A stretch of DNA of 64,000 nt from Pseudomonadota bacterium (GTDB lineage: Bacteria > Pseudomonadota > Alphaproteobacteria > Rhizobiales > Xanthobacteraceae): positions 1-64,000 of the forward strand of contig JAEYRD010000236.1 in NCBI GenBank assembly GCA_023435725.1, written 5' to 3'. The notes beneath the pieces are model-generated. The model saw only the letters and a program-made list of their open reading frames with translations. It made no database searches and was not told the DNA's origin. A program made the position numbers and the translations under genes. This document shows positions 28,136 through 36,671 of this stretch, in pieces. Each line of letters opens with the position of its first letter. The first letter of the stretch is position 1.

Positions 28136-29947
28136 ATGCCCGTCCGCCAATTGCCAGAACAGGTCGTCAACCGCATCGCCGCCGGCGAGGTAGTCGAACG
28201 CCCGGCGAGCGTGGTCAAGGAGCTCGTCGAGAACGCGATCGATGCCGGCGCCAGCCGGATCGACGTCTTCACCGACGGCGGCGGGCGGCGACGGATCGGC
28301 ATCACCGATGACGGCAGCGGCATGACCGCCAAGGACCTCGCGCTCGCAGTCGAGCGCCATGCCACCTCCAAGCTCGACGACGAGGACCTGCTCCAGATCC
28401 GCACCCTGGGGTTCCGCGGCGAAGCGCTCCCCTCGATCGGCTCGGTGGCGCGGCTGTCGATCACCACGCGGCATGCGAGCGAGCCGCATGCCTGGGCGCT
28501 CACCGTCGAGGGCGGCGAGAAGTCCGGGATCATGCCGGCGGCGCTGGCGCACGGTACGCGCGTCGAGGTCAACGACCTCTTCTATGCGACACCGGCGCGG
28601 CTGAAGTTCCTGAAGACCGACCGCACCGAGGCGGAAGCCATTCGCGAAGTGGTCAGGCGCCTCGCGATGGCGCGGCCCGACGTCGCCTTCACGCTCGCGG
28701 GCGAGGAGCGCGCGCCGGTGACCTGGGCCGCGGCGCTGCCCGGCGCGGCCGGACGCCTGACGCGGCTCGGCGATATCCTGGGCGCGGAGTTTCGCAGCCA
28801 TGCCTTCGAGGTCCATGCCGAGCGCGAGGGCGTCGTCGTCGCCGGCTATGCTGCGGCGCCCGCGCTGACGAAAGCCAACGCGCTCGGGCAATATCTCTTC
28901 GTCAATGGCCGCCCGGTGCGCGACAAGCTGATCCTGGGCGCGGTGCGCGGGGCCTATTCCGACTACCTGCCACGTGACCGCCATCCGGTGCTGGCGCTGT
29001 TCGTCACGCTGGATCCGCGCGAGGTCGACGCCAACGTGCATCCGGCCAAGACCGAGGTGCGCTTCCGCAACGCCGGCCTCGTCCGCGCGCTGATCGTACA
29101 CGGATTGAAGGAAGGACTTGCGCGCGAGGGCCGACGCACGGCCGCCAACAGCGGCGAGAGCGCATTGTCCTCGTTCCGGCCTGCTTTCACGCCGCGCCCC
29201 GCGAGCTGGGACTGGCGGGCCTCGCCGGCCGCGCCTGTCGCGCCGCTGCCCTCATTTGACGGCGCAGCGGCGCCCGCCTTCGCCGAGCGCGCGCAGGCTG
29301 CATTCGACGTCGGCGCGCCGAGCGCGGACGTGCGGATCGAGACGCAGCCCGTGGCCGACCTGGTCGATCGTCCGCTGGGCGCAGCGCGCACGCAGATTCA
29401 CGAGACCTATATCGTGTCGCAGACCCGCGACGGCCTGATCATCGTCGACCAGCACGCCGCGCATGAGCGCATCGTCTATGAGCGGCTGAAGGCCTCGCTG
29501 GCGGCGAACGGCGTGCAGCGGCAGATCCTCTTGATCCCCGAGATCGTCGAGATGGACGAGGCCACGGTCGAGCGGCTGCTGGAGCGCAGCGAAGAGCTTG
29601 CGTCATTCGGCCTTGCGATAGAGTCCTTCGGCCCCGGCGCGGTCGCGGTGCGCGAGACGCCGTCGTTGCTCGGCAAGACCAATGCCGGCGGGCTCCTGCG
29701 TGATCTCTCCGAGCACATGGCCGAATGGGACGAGGCGCTTCCTCTTGAACGGCGCCTGATGCACGTCGCCGCCACCATGGCCTGCCACGGCTCGGTGCGC
29801 GCCGGCCGCAGGCTCAGGCCGGAAGAGATGAACGCCCTGCTCCGCGAGATGGAGGAAACGCCGAACTCCGGCCAGTGCAACCACGGCCGGCCGACCTATG
29901 TCGAGCTGAAGCTGTCGGATGTGGAGAAGCTGTTCGGGCGGAGGTGA
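28136..29947 (+). CDS. mutL: DNA mismatch repair protein MutL
   Basis: MutL links MutS mismatch recognition to strand removal. The 603-residue protein has the N-terminal GHKL ATPase (ENAIDAGASRIDV, DDGSGM near residue 58, LGFRGEALPSIGSV). The C-terminal dimerisation domain carries DQHAAHERIVYE from Asp438. This matches the endonuclease metal motif DQHA-x2-E-x4-E, so the protein should be a nicking MutL, as expected in bacteria without MutH. A variable linker (about 335-415) is Pro/Ala-rich. It is convergent with rsmD, 17 bp away. Confidence 0.95.
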   Translation: MPVRQLPEQVVNRIAAGEVVERPASVVKELVENAIDAGASRIDVFTDGGGRRRIGITDDGSGMTAKDLALAVERHATSKLDDEDLLQIRTLGFRGEALPSIGSVARLSITTRHASEPHAWALTVEGGEKSGIMPAALAHGTRVEVNDLFYATPARLKFLKTDRTEAEAIREVVRRLAMARPDVAFTLAGEERAPVTWAAALPGAAGRLTRLGDILGAEFRSHAFEVHAEREGVVVAGYAAAPALTKANALGQYLFVNGRPVRDKLILGAVRGAYSDYLPRDRHPVLALFVTLDPREVDANVHPAKTEVRFRNAGLVRALIVHGLKEGLAREGRRTAANSGESALSSFRPAFTPRPASWDWRASPAAPVAPLPSFDGAAAPAFAERAQAAFDVGAPSADVRIETQPVADLVDRPLGAARTQIHETYIVSQTRDGLIIVDQHAAHERIVYERLKASLAANGVQRQILLIPEIVEMDEATVERLLERSEELASFGLAIESFGPGAVAVRETPSLLGKTNAGGLLRDLSEHMAEWDEALPLERRLMHVAATMACHGSVRAGRRLRPEEMNALLREMEETPNSGQCNHGRPTYVELKLSDVEKLFGRR

Positions 29948-29964
29948 TCTTCCGCGCTCGTCGG

Positions 29965-30519
29965 CTACGGCCTCTTCAGAAACACGAACTCCGTGTCGTC
30001 GTAAGCGCGCCGCTCCAACTCCTCGTACCCCTCAGGCGTCGCGAACTGCGCGGCCTTCGCCTCCTCCACCACGAGCAACGCGCCCGGCGTGAGCCAGCCG
30101 CCGTCGCGCAGGCTTGCGAGTGCCTTCTCGGCAAAACCCTTGCCGTAGGGCGGATCGAGGAACACCAGCGAGAACGGCTCGACGGGGTGCGCAGGCCCAA
30201 GATCGGTCGCGTCGCGGCGATAGACCTTGGTCACGCCGCCTAGGCCGAGCGACTCGACATTGTTACGAAGCAGCGCGCGCGCCTCCGCGCCATTGTCGAC
30301 GAACAGGGTGAACTTCGCCCCGCGTGACGACGCTTCGATGCCAAGGGCGCCGGTGCCGGCGAAGAGATCGAGAACGCGCGCATCCTGGATCGGATCGTCA
30401 TAGGCGTGCACGAGGATGTTGAACACGGACTCGCGCAAGCGATCCGCCGTGGGGCGGATGTCGCGCGAGGACGGCGAGGCGAGATTGCGCCCCTTCAATC
30501 GACCGCCGACGACGCGCAA
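29965..30519 (-). CDS. rsmD: 16S rRNA (guanine(966)-N(2))-methyltransferase RsmD
   Basis: RsmD methylates G966 of 16S rRNA. The 184-residue protein starts MRVVGGRLKGR, the family N-terminus, followed by IRPTADRLRESVFNIL, the SAM loop VLDLFAGTGALGIEA and the catalytic FLDPPYGKG. The start codon is TTG. It is supported by GGAGG at 5 bp and by its position immediately after the stop codon of the upstream pseudouridine synthase gene; no ATG fits. The two genes probably form an operon. Confidence 0.93.
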   Translation of the reverse strand: MRVVGGRLKGRNLASPSSRDIRPTADRLRESVFNILVHAYDDPIQDARVLDLFAGTGALGIEASSRGAKFTLFVDNGAEARALLRNNVESLGLGGVTKVYRRDATDLGPAHPVEPFSLVFLDPPYGKGFAEKALASLRDGGWLTPGALLVVEEAKAAQFATPEGYEELERRAYDDTEFVFLKRP

Positions 30520-32568
30520 CTAGTCCTCCCGCGGCTTCAGATCGCGCTTGCCGTGATAACCGCGCTTGGGACGGCGGGGCGGCCCGTAGCCGCTCGCCTC
30601 CAGCTCGTTGCGCTCGCGCGCCTCTTCGCTGCCGGTGCGCTGCACCAGCACGCGGCGGCCCTTGCGGTCGTTGATGACGGCTCGCTTGCTGGCGGGCTTC
30701 TTCTCGCGCGGCGCATCGTCGCCGGTCGAAGCAGATTTCGAGGGCACGTCGAACTCGGCGCCCGACTTCTCGATCACCTTGTCGCCGAGCTGCTCGCGCA
30801 GCACACGCGACCTGATCTCGTCGACCTGGCCTTCGGGGATCTCGCCGAGCTGGAACGGACCGTAGGACACGCGGATCAGCCGGTTCACCTCGAGCCCGAG
30901 ATGGGCGCAGACATTGCGCACCTCGCGGTTCTTGCCTTCGCGGATCGCGAACACCAGCCAGACATTGGCGCCCTGGTCGCGTTCCAGCGTCGCCTCGATC
31001 GGACCATATTTGACGCCCTCGATCTCGATGCCGTTCTTGAGCTCGTCGAGCTGCGCCTGGGTGACGTCACCATGGGCGCGAACCCGGTAGCGGCGCAACC
31101 AACCGGTGTCCGGCAGCTCGAGCGTGCGCGCGAGTCCACCATCATTGGTGAGCAGGAGCAGGCCTTCGGTGTTGAAGTCGAGCCGGCCGACGCTGATCAG
31201 GCGCGGCAGGCCTTCGGGCAGATTGTCGAACACAGTCGGACGTCCCTCGGGGTCGTCATGCGTCGTCATCAGCCCGCGCGGCTTGTGATAGAGGAACAGC
31301 CGCGTGCGCTCGCGCGGCGGCAACGGCTTGCCGTCGACCAGCACGACGTCGTTCGGGGTGATGTCGAGCGCAGGCGAGTTGATGACGCGGCCGTTGACCG
31401 TGACGCGGCCCTGCGTGACCATCTCCTCAGCGTCGCGGCGCGAGGCAAGGCCCGCGCGCGCCAGCGCCTTGGCGATGCGCTCGCCGGCTTTCTTCGGCTT
31501 CGGTGCTTCTTCGCGGCGCGGCCGACCCTCGAAATCACGGTCGCGGTCGCGATAGGCGCCGCGGCCGCCGAAGGCTGGACGCTTCTCGAAAATCCTGCTG
31601 TCATCCTCGTTGTCGCGGCGCGGACGGTCGCCGAAACGGCCCTCGCTGCGCGGATGCTCGTGCCAGTCGGATCGGCCTTCAGAGCGCTCCCGCGGCCGAT
31701 TGAATTTTGGCCGATCGCCGCCGCGTCCACCACGTTCGCCATCGTCGTCGCGACGAGGCCGATCAAACTTCGGACGATCACGGAACGGACGATCGCCCGA
31801 GGGGCGATCCTCGCGCGAGCGCGAGAACCGTGGACGGTCCTCGCCGCGCCCGCCTTCGCGGCGGTCGTCGCGCTGACGCCAGGGCTTTTCCTCGCCGCGA
31901 TCACGGCCGCCGAAATCCTTGTCGAAGCTCTTGCGGGGCCGGTCGCCATGCGGACGATCGTCGCGCTTCTGCCACGGCCTGGAATCGCCGCGCTCGCCTC
32001 GATCGCGGGGACGGTCGCCACGGTCGCGCTCGCGATCCGGCCCGCCCCGCGAAGACTTCCGCTCGCCTTCGAACTTGCGCTCCGGACGATCGCCACGCGG
32101 CGAATACGGCCGCTTGTCGCCAAACTTCTTGTCGCCGAACCGGCCGGCGGGACGGGCATCGTCGCGATCACGGCTGCGCGGCGGACGGTCGTCGCTCCCA
32201 TAGGACGGGCGATCCCCGCGCGGCTTGAACGAGCGCTTCTCGCCATCGCGCGAGGCGCGGTCGGAGAAGGGGCGGTCGCCACGCGGCTTGAAGCTGCGCT
32301 CGCCGCGCCCCTCGCCGCCCCGGTCATCGCGCTTGAAGCGCGGACGGTCGCTGAAATCGCGGCGTGGCGCATCGCCCTCCTCGCGGCGGCGGAACGGACG
32401 ACCCTCGCGGTCGCCGCGGGGCGGGCGGCTGTCGCGGTCGCCCCTGCCCTCAAAGCCACGCTTGCCGAATTTCTTCTCGGGGCCACGCGGCTTGCCGCTG
32501 CGGCCTTTGGCAGGGCCTCGATCACGCCGGCCGCGGGAATCGTTGTCTTTGTCGCTGTCGCGAGGCAT
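30520..32568 (-). CDS. RsuA/RluB-family pseudouridine synthase with long disordered N-terminus
   Basis: About 682 residues. The C-terminal part is an RluB/RsuA-type synthase. An S4 RNA-binding domain lies near 358-405 (RIAKALARAGLASRRDAEEM). The catalytic domain has Asp464 in GRLDFNTEGLLLLTNDG. The first ~355 residues, over half the protein, are an Arg/Asp/Gly/Glu-rich low-complexity tract with recurring PRGDRP and DRPRF-like units; it is almost certainly disordered and may bind RNA. Bacterial homologs are often 250-300 residues. The chosen ATG (MPRDSDKD) is four codons inside the longest frame. rsmD follows without a gap. Which rRNA uridine is modified (for example 23S U2605) is not certain. 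Confidence 0.88.
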   Translation of the reverse strand: MPRDSDKDNDSRGRRDRGPAKGRSGKPRGPEKKFGKRGFEGRGDRDSRPPRGDREGRPFRRREEGDAPRRDFSDRPRFKRDDRGGEGRGERSFKPRGDRPFSDRASRDGEKRSFKPRGDRPSYGSDDRPPRSRDRDDARPAGRFGDKKFGDKRPYSPRGDRPERKFEGERKSSRGGPDRERDRGDRPRDRGERGDSRPWQKRDDRPHGDRPRKSFDKDFGGRDRGEEKPWRQRDDRREGGRGEDRPRFSRSREDRPSGDRPFRDRPKFDRPRRDDDGERGGRGGDRPKFNRPRERSEGRSDWHEHPRSEGRFGDRPRRDNEDDSRIFEKRPAFGGRGAYRDRDRDFEGRPRREEAPKPKKAGERIAKALARAGLASRRDAEEMVTQGRVTVNGRVINSPALDITPNDVVLVDGKPLPPRERTRLFLYHKPRGLMTTHDDPEGRPTVFDNLPEGLPRLISVGRLDFNTEGLLLLTNDGGLARTLELPDTGWLRRYRVRAHGDVTQAQLDELKNGIEIEGVKYGPIEATLERDQGANVWLVFAIREGKNREVRNVCAHLGLEVNRLIRVSYGPFQLGEIPEGQVDEIRSRVLREQLGDKVIEKSGAEFDVPSKSASTGDDAPREKKPASKRAVINDRKGRRVLVQRTGSEEARERNELEASGYGPPRRPKRGYHGKRDLKPRED

Positions 32569-32687
32569 GAATAATCTCACTTAAGGGGTGGCCAGAAAGC
32601 ATTGTGCGCGCTCGTTCCGAGCCGCATGCTCAGGCAAAATCGGTATCCACTCTTGCTGAAGGCGGAGCTAGTAGCAGGTTTCTGGCA

Positions 32688-33146
32688 ATGATACGAGGCA
32701 TGAAAGCCCCTTCTTTCATGGATTTGGCGCTCAAGACGGCCGAAAACGCCGGAAAATCGGGCGAAGTTCCGATCGGGTGCGTCATCGTCCGCGATTACGA
32801 GGTCATCGCCACCGCCGGCAACCGGACGCTGACCGACCATGACCCCACGGCCCATGCCGAGATCATCGCGCTGCGCGAGGCCGCGAAAAAGATCGGCAGC
32901 GAGCGCTTGGTCGACTGCGACCTCTACGTGACCCTGGAGCCCTGCACCATGTGTGCGGGCGCGATCTCCTTTGCAAGGGTCCGGCGGCTCTATTACGGCG
33001 CCGCCGACCCCAAGGGGGGCGCGGTCGAGTCCGGCGTGCGGTTCTTCGCCTCGCCAACCTGCCACCATGTCCCGGACGTCTATTCCGGGGTCGGCGAAAG
33101 CGAGGCGGCGCGGCTGCTCAGGGAGTTCTTTCGCGAGCGGCGGTAG
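32688..33146 (+). CDS. tadA: tRNA-specific adenosine deaminase TadA
   Basis: TadA converts adenosine 34 of tRNA-Arg(ACG) to inosine. The 152-residue protein has the zinc/proton-shuttle motif TAHAEI and the cysteine pair in LEPCTMCAGAI. VPIGCVIVRD and GAADPKGGAVES are also typical. Two starts are possible: ATG 32688 (weak AGG at 9 bp) and ATG 32700 (MKAPSFMDLA, GAGG too close). It is divergent from the pseudouridine synthase gene. Confidence 0.92.
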   Translation: MIRGMKAPSFMDLALKTAENAGKSGEVPIGCVIVRDYEVIATAGNRTLTDHDPTAHAEIIALREAAKKIGSERLVDCDLYVTLEPCTMCAGAISFARVRRLYYGAADPKGGAVESGVRFFASPTCHHVPDVYSGVGESEAARLLREFFRERR

Positions 33147-33157
33147 GTCCCTCCCCC

Positions 33158-33236
33158 GTCATTGCGAGCGAAGCGAAGCAATCCAGGCTGTCTCCGCGGA
33201 AAGATTCCTGGATTGCTTCGCTTCGCTCGCAATGAC
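33158..33236. repeat. Dispersed palindrome family A, complete copy
   Basis: A perfect 29-bp inverted repeat (33158-33186 and 33208-33236) with a 21-bp spacer containing CCGCGG. The right arm ends nine bases before the 3' end of the convergent dehalogenase gene. It can fold into a long hairpin and may limit read-through between the convergent genes. Confidence 0.9.
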
Positions 33237-33244
33237 GATGTGGA

Positions 33245-34147
33245 TCAAGCTGAGAAGAAGTCCCGCAGCACCTTCGCGGTGACATCCGGGTTCTCCTCGG
33301 TGAGGAAGTGGCCCGAATCCACGGGCATGCCATCGACGTTCGTCGCCCATTGTTTCCAGGTGTCGAGCGGGGTGGCGGCGGCTTGGGCGATGCCGGCGTT
33401 GCCCCACAGCGCCAGCATGGGAATGGTGATCTTCTTGCCGGCCTCGAAATCGGCCTTGTCGAGGTCGAAGTCGAAATAGGCGCCGGCGCGATAATCCTCG
33501 CACATCGCGTGCACGCGGGCGGGATCGCGGAACGGGGCGATGTAGTGCGCGAGGGCGCGCTCATCGATCGCATCGAGCGTCTTCGACTTGGTCTGGCTCG
33601 CCATCTTGAAGCGGAGGAAGAACTCGCCATTGCTCGAGATCAGCGTCTCGGGCAGCGGCGCGGGCTGCGCGAGGAAGGTCCAGTGATAGATCTTCAGCGC
33701 ATAGGCGCGGTTCATCCGCTCCCAGTAATTATAGGTCGGCAGGATATCGAGCACGGCAAGGCGCGACAGCCGGCCGGGATGGTCGAGCGCGAGGCGGTAG
33801 GAGACGCGGCCGCCACGGTCATGGCCGGCGAGCCCGAAGTGCACGTGGCCGAGGCTCTCCATCGCCTCCACCATGGCCTTGGCCATCGCGCGCTTGCTGT
33901 AGGGCACATGCTGCGCGTCGCTCTCGGGCATGTCGGACCAGCCATAGCCCGGCAGATCGGCGATGATCAGCGTGAACCTGTCCGCAAGCTGCGGCGCCAC
34001 GCGGTGCCACATCACGTTGGTCTCGGAGAAGCCGTGCAGGAGCAGCAGCGGCGGCCCCTTGCCCCCGACGCGCGCGAAGATGCGCCCGGAAGAGGTATTG
34101 ATCCATTCGGAGGCGAAGCCCGGATAGAGGTCGGCGAGATCGGACAT
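33245..34147 (-). CDS. Fluoroacetate dehalogenase (alpha/beta hydrolase)
   Basis: A 300-residue alpha/beta hydrolase that should cleave the C-F bond of fluoroacetate to give glycolate and fluoride. It matches my memory of R. palustris RPA1163 closely along its whole length. Residues key to that enzyme fall at the same numbers: nucleophile Asp110 (HDRGGR), Arg111 and Arg114, Asp134, the fluoride pocket His155, Trp156 and Tyr219, and His280. The start at MSDLADLYPG drops 60 upstream codons with no homology. The natural substrate may be another haloacid. It is a single gene. Confidence 0.88.
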   Translation of the reverse strand: MSDLADLYPGFASEWINTSSGRIFARVGGKGPPLLLLHGFSETNVMWHRVAPQLADRFTLIIADLPGYGWSDMPESDAQHVPYSKRAMAKAMVEAMESLGHVHFGLAGHDRGGRVSYRLALDHPGRLSRLAVLDILPTYNYWERMNRAYALKIYHWTFLAQPAPLPETLISSNGEFFLRFKMASQTKSKTLDAIDERALAHYIAPFRDPARVHAMCEDYRAGAYFDFDLDKADFEAGKKITIPMLALWGNAGIAQAAATPLDTWKQWATNVDGMPVDSGHFLTEENPDVTAKVLRDFFSA

Positions 34148-34366
34148 GGTTTCCCCCGATTGGCATTCCCGGCCCTCCTTTCCGGAGTGGCCACGGCGCT
34201 GCCGACAGAAATGTCGAAAACAACCCCATGCAAAGTAGCACGGCGGCGACCTGCGAGGGTTGCTAACCCCTACGGTCGATTGCGCATTTTTGGAATGTCG
34301 ATGTGGCGGAGCGGTGGCGGCCGGCAATCTTCGATGTCGGCGCGCGCACGTTCCGAAAAAACGCTG

Positions 34367-35650
34367 TCAGCTCTTGGCCTTCTCCGCTTCCACCGCCTGC
34401 CAGCCGATGTCGCGGCGGCAGAAGCCCTCGGGCCAGTTGATGCGGTCGACGGCCTGATAGGCCCGGCTCTGCGCCTCCGCCACGGTCTTGCCGAGCGCGC
34501 AGACATTGAGCACACGGCCGCCATTGGCGAGGATCGCGCCATCCTTCACCACCGTGCCGGCGTGGAAGATCTCGACGGTGTCGACCTTCGCGGCCTCGTC
34601 GAGCCCCTCGATGCGCGTGCCCTTCTGGTAGTCGCCGGGATAGCCCTTCGCCGCCATCACCACCGTGAGCGCGGATTCCGGATACCAGCGCAGATCAAAA
34701 TGCTTCAACTCCCCGTCGCAGGCGGCAATGAACGCCGGCACGATGTCCGACATCATGCGCAGCATCAGGACCTGGCACTCGGGGTCGCCGAAACGCACGT
34801 TGAACTCGAACAGTTTCGGGCCCTGCGTCGTCAGCATGATCCCGGCATAGAGCACGCCGCGGAACGGCGTGCCGCGCTTCTTCATGCCGGCAACCGTCGG
34901 CAGAATGATTTTCGCCATGATCGCATCGTGGATCGTAGGCGTGACCAGCGGCGTCGGCGAATAGGCGCCCATGCCGCCCGTGTTCGGGCCGACGTCGTGG
35001 TCGAACACGCGCTTGTGGTCCTGTGCGGAAGCCAGCGGAATGGCGGTCTCGCCGTCGCACAGCGCGAAGAAGCTGATCTCGCGGCCGGGCAGGAACTCCT
35101 CGATCACGACCTCTGCGCCGGCCTCGCCGAAGGCGCCCTCGAACATCATGGCGATCGCATCCTCCGCCTCGCGCACGGTCTTGGCGACGACGACGCCCTT
35201 GCCGGCGGCAAGGCCATCGGCCTTGACGACGATCGGCGCGCCCTGGCTGTTCACATAGTCGCGCGCGTCCTTGGCGTTGGTGAAGCGCTTGTAGGCGCCG
35301 GTCGGTATGCCGAATTCGGTGCAGAGCGCCTTGGTGAACCCCTTGGAGCTTTCGAGCTGGGCGGCTGCCTTGCTCGGTCCGAACGCCTTGATGCCGGCGG
35401 CGGTGAGGTCATCGACGATGCCGGCCGCCAGCGGCGTCTCCGGGCCGACGACCACGAGCTCGACCGCATTCTTTTTGCAGAAGTCGATCACGGCGGCGTG
35501 GTCGGCGACGTCGAGCGCCACGCATTCCGCCTCGCGCGCGATGCCGGCATTGCCAGGCGCGCACCAGAATTTGGTCACCAGGGGGGAGGCTGCGATTTTC
35601 CATGCGAGAGCATGTTCGCGGCCGCCGGAACCAAGCAGGAGAATGTGCAT
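34367..35650 (-). CDS. purD: Phosphoribosylamine-glycine ligase PurD
   Basis: PurD (GAR synthetase) joins phosphoribosylamine to glycine using ATP, the second step of purine synthesis. The 427-residue protein has the N-terminal LLLGSGGREHALAWK and the ATP-grasp core with VVKADGLAAGKGVVVA. The metal-binding FEFNVRFGDPECQ follows, and the conserved HDVGPNTGGMGAYSPTP is present. The ATG at MHILLLGSGG was chosen over a start 14 codons upstream. It is monocistronic here. Confidence 0.95.
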   Translation of the reverse strand: MHILLLGSGGREHALAWKIAASPLVTKFWCAPGNAGIAREAECVALDVADHAAVIDFCKKNAVELVVVGPETPLAAGIVDDLTAAGIKAFGPSKAAAQLESSKGFTKALCTEFGIPTGAYKRFTNAKDARDYVNSQGAPIVVKADGLAAGKGVVVAKTVREAEDAIAMMFEGAFGEAGAEVVIEEFLPGREISFFALCDGETAIPLASAQDHKRVFDHDVGPNTGGMGAYSPTPLVTPTIHDAIMAKIILPTVAGMKKRGTPFRGVLYAGIMLTTQGPKLFEFNVRFGDPECQVLMLRMMSDIVPAFIAACDGELKHFDLRWYPESALTVVMAAKGYPGDYQKGTRIEGLDEAAKVDTVEIFHAGTVVKDGAILANGGRVLNVCALGKTVAEAQSRAYQAVDRINWPEGFCRRDIGWQAVEAEKAKS

Positions 35651-35903
35651 CGAGCGCTCGAAAAGTGTGGTTTGCTGGGGCGGAGGTCGCACGAATCGGC
35701 GCGCGTCTCAAGGGGGCAGCCCCCCAAACTCCCCGTCATTCGGGGGGCACAGCGCGGGCCGGAATCCATGACCGCAGCAACAGAGCATTCCAGTGGTCGC
35801 CATCGCTTCGGGCAGCCGACTTTTCGCCGCGCGAGCGATCGGGTACACGAAATCTGCATCCCCAGCGTGTGATCGCGGGAGTGGATCTTGGAAGGCCTGA
35901 TGG

Positions 35904-36671
35904 ATGAATCCTGAGAAGCTGCAGCCGGGCGCGCCGGCCCTCGAAAAGGGGCTGGACCTTTTGGAGGCGCTGGCGGGTGCGTCACGCGGCCTCAGCCAGA
36001 AGCAGCTCGCCGAGCGCGTCGGCCGTTCCGTCGGCGAGATTTTCCGGATGCTCGTGGCGCTGGAGCGCCGTGGCTATGTCGCGCGCGACCCGGCGACCGG
36101 TGAATACACGTTGACGCTGAAGCTGTTCCGGATTGCCTCGCAATTCCCGCCGACCGAGCGGCTGCTGAAGGCCGCGCTGCCGGTGATGGAGCAGTTGGCC
36201 TCTCGCGTGCAGTTGTCCTGTCACCTGACCGTGTTGCACGGCGAGCAGTTCATGGTAGTGGCCCGCATCGAGCCGGAATGGTTGATGGGCTGGTCGGTCA
36301 AGGTCGGCGCAGTATTCCCGCTGACCCAGCAATACGCCTCCGCGAAGGTCTTGGCGGCATTTCAGCTCGAAGGCCGGCGGCAGGAGCTTGCGCATGTCAT
36401 CGCCGAGCACGATCGCATCAGCACCAAGAAGGCGCTTGCGGCGCTCGACCGCATTTCCTCGGAAGGGGGAAACTTCTCCAATGACGACGGCTACACGCGC
36501 ATCCTGGCCTATAGCTGCCCGATCATCGAGGCCTCCGGCCGCGCGGTAGCCGCATTGACCGTTCCGCTCGTCAGGCAGGACCGAATTCCGGCAAACGAAG
36601 CCGCCACCATCGCCTCCGAGCTGCGCAACGCAGCCACGATCGTGTCCGAGAAGATCGGCGGCATCCCCTAG
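35904..36671 (+). CDS. IclR-family transcriptional regulator
   Basis: A 255-residue regulator. The N-terminal winged helix (residues about 12-72) includes GLSQKQLAERVGRSVGEIFR and the wing RRGYVARDPATGEYTL. The C-terminal effector domain spans about 80-250 (VFPLTQQYASAKVLAAF and SEGGNFSNDDGYTRILAYSC). IclR proteins usually control a nearby catabolic operon. This gene converges with the SDR gene, overlapping it by 4 bp at the 3' ends, so the SDR/binding-protein/ADC operon is the likely target. A GGAAGG site precedes the ATG. Confidence 0.88.
   Translation: MNPEKLQPGAPALEKGLDLLEALAGASRGLSQKQLAERVGRSVGEIFRMLVALERRGYVARDPATGEYTLTLKLFRIASQFPPTERLLKAALPVMEQLASRVQLSCHLTVLHGEQFMVVARIEPEWLMGWSVKVGAVFPLTQQYASAKVLAAFQLEGRRQELAHVIAEHDRISTKKALAALDRISSEGGNFSNDDGYTRILAYSCPIIEASGRAVAALTVPLVRQDRIPANEAATIASELRNAATIVSEKIGGIP

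Noticed and set aside
30406..32574. 722-codon open frame on the plus strand opposite the pseudouridine synthase
   Set aside because: It mirrors the Arg/Asp/Gly-rich tract and codon bias of the real minus-strand gene, has no domain, and would overlap rsmD as well.
33308..35872. 854-codon open frame on the plus strand
   Set aside because: It lies antisense to the dehalogenase and purD genes, which have clear catalytic motifs. Long antisense frames are common in high-GC DNA.
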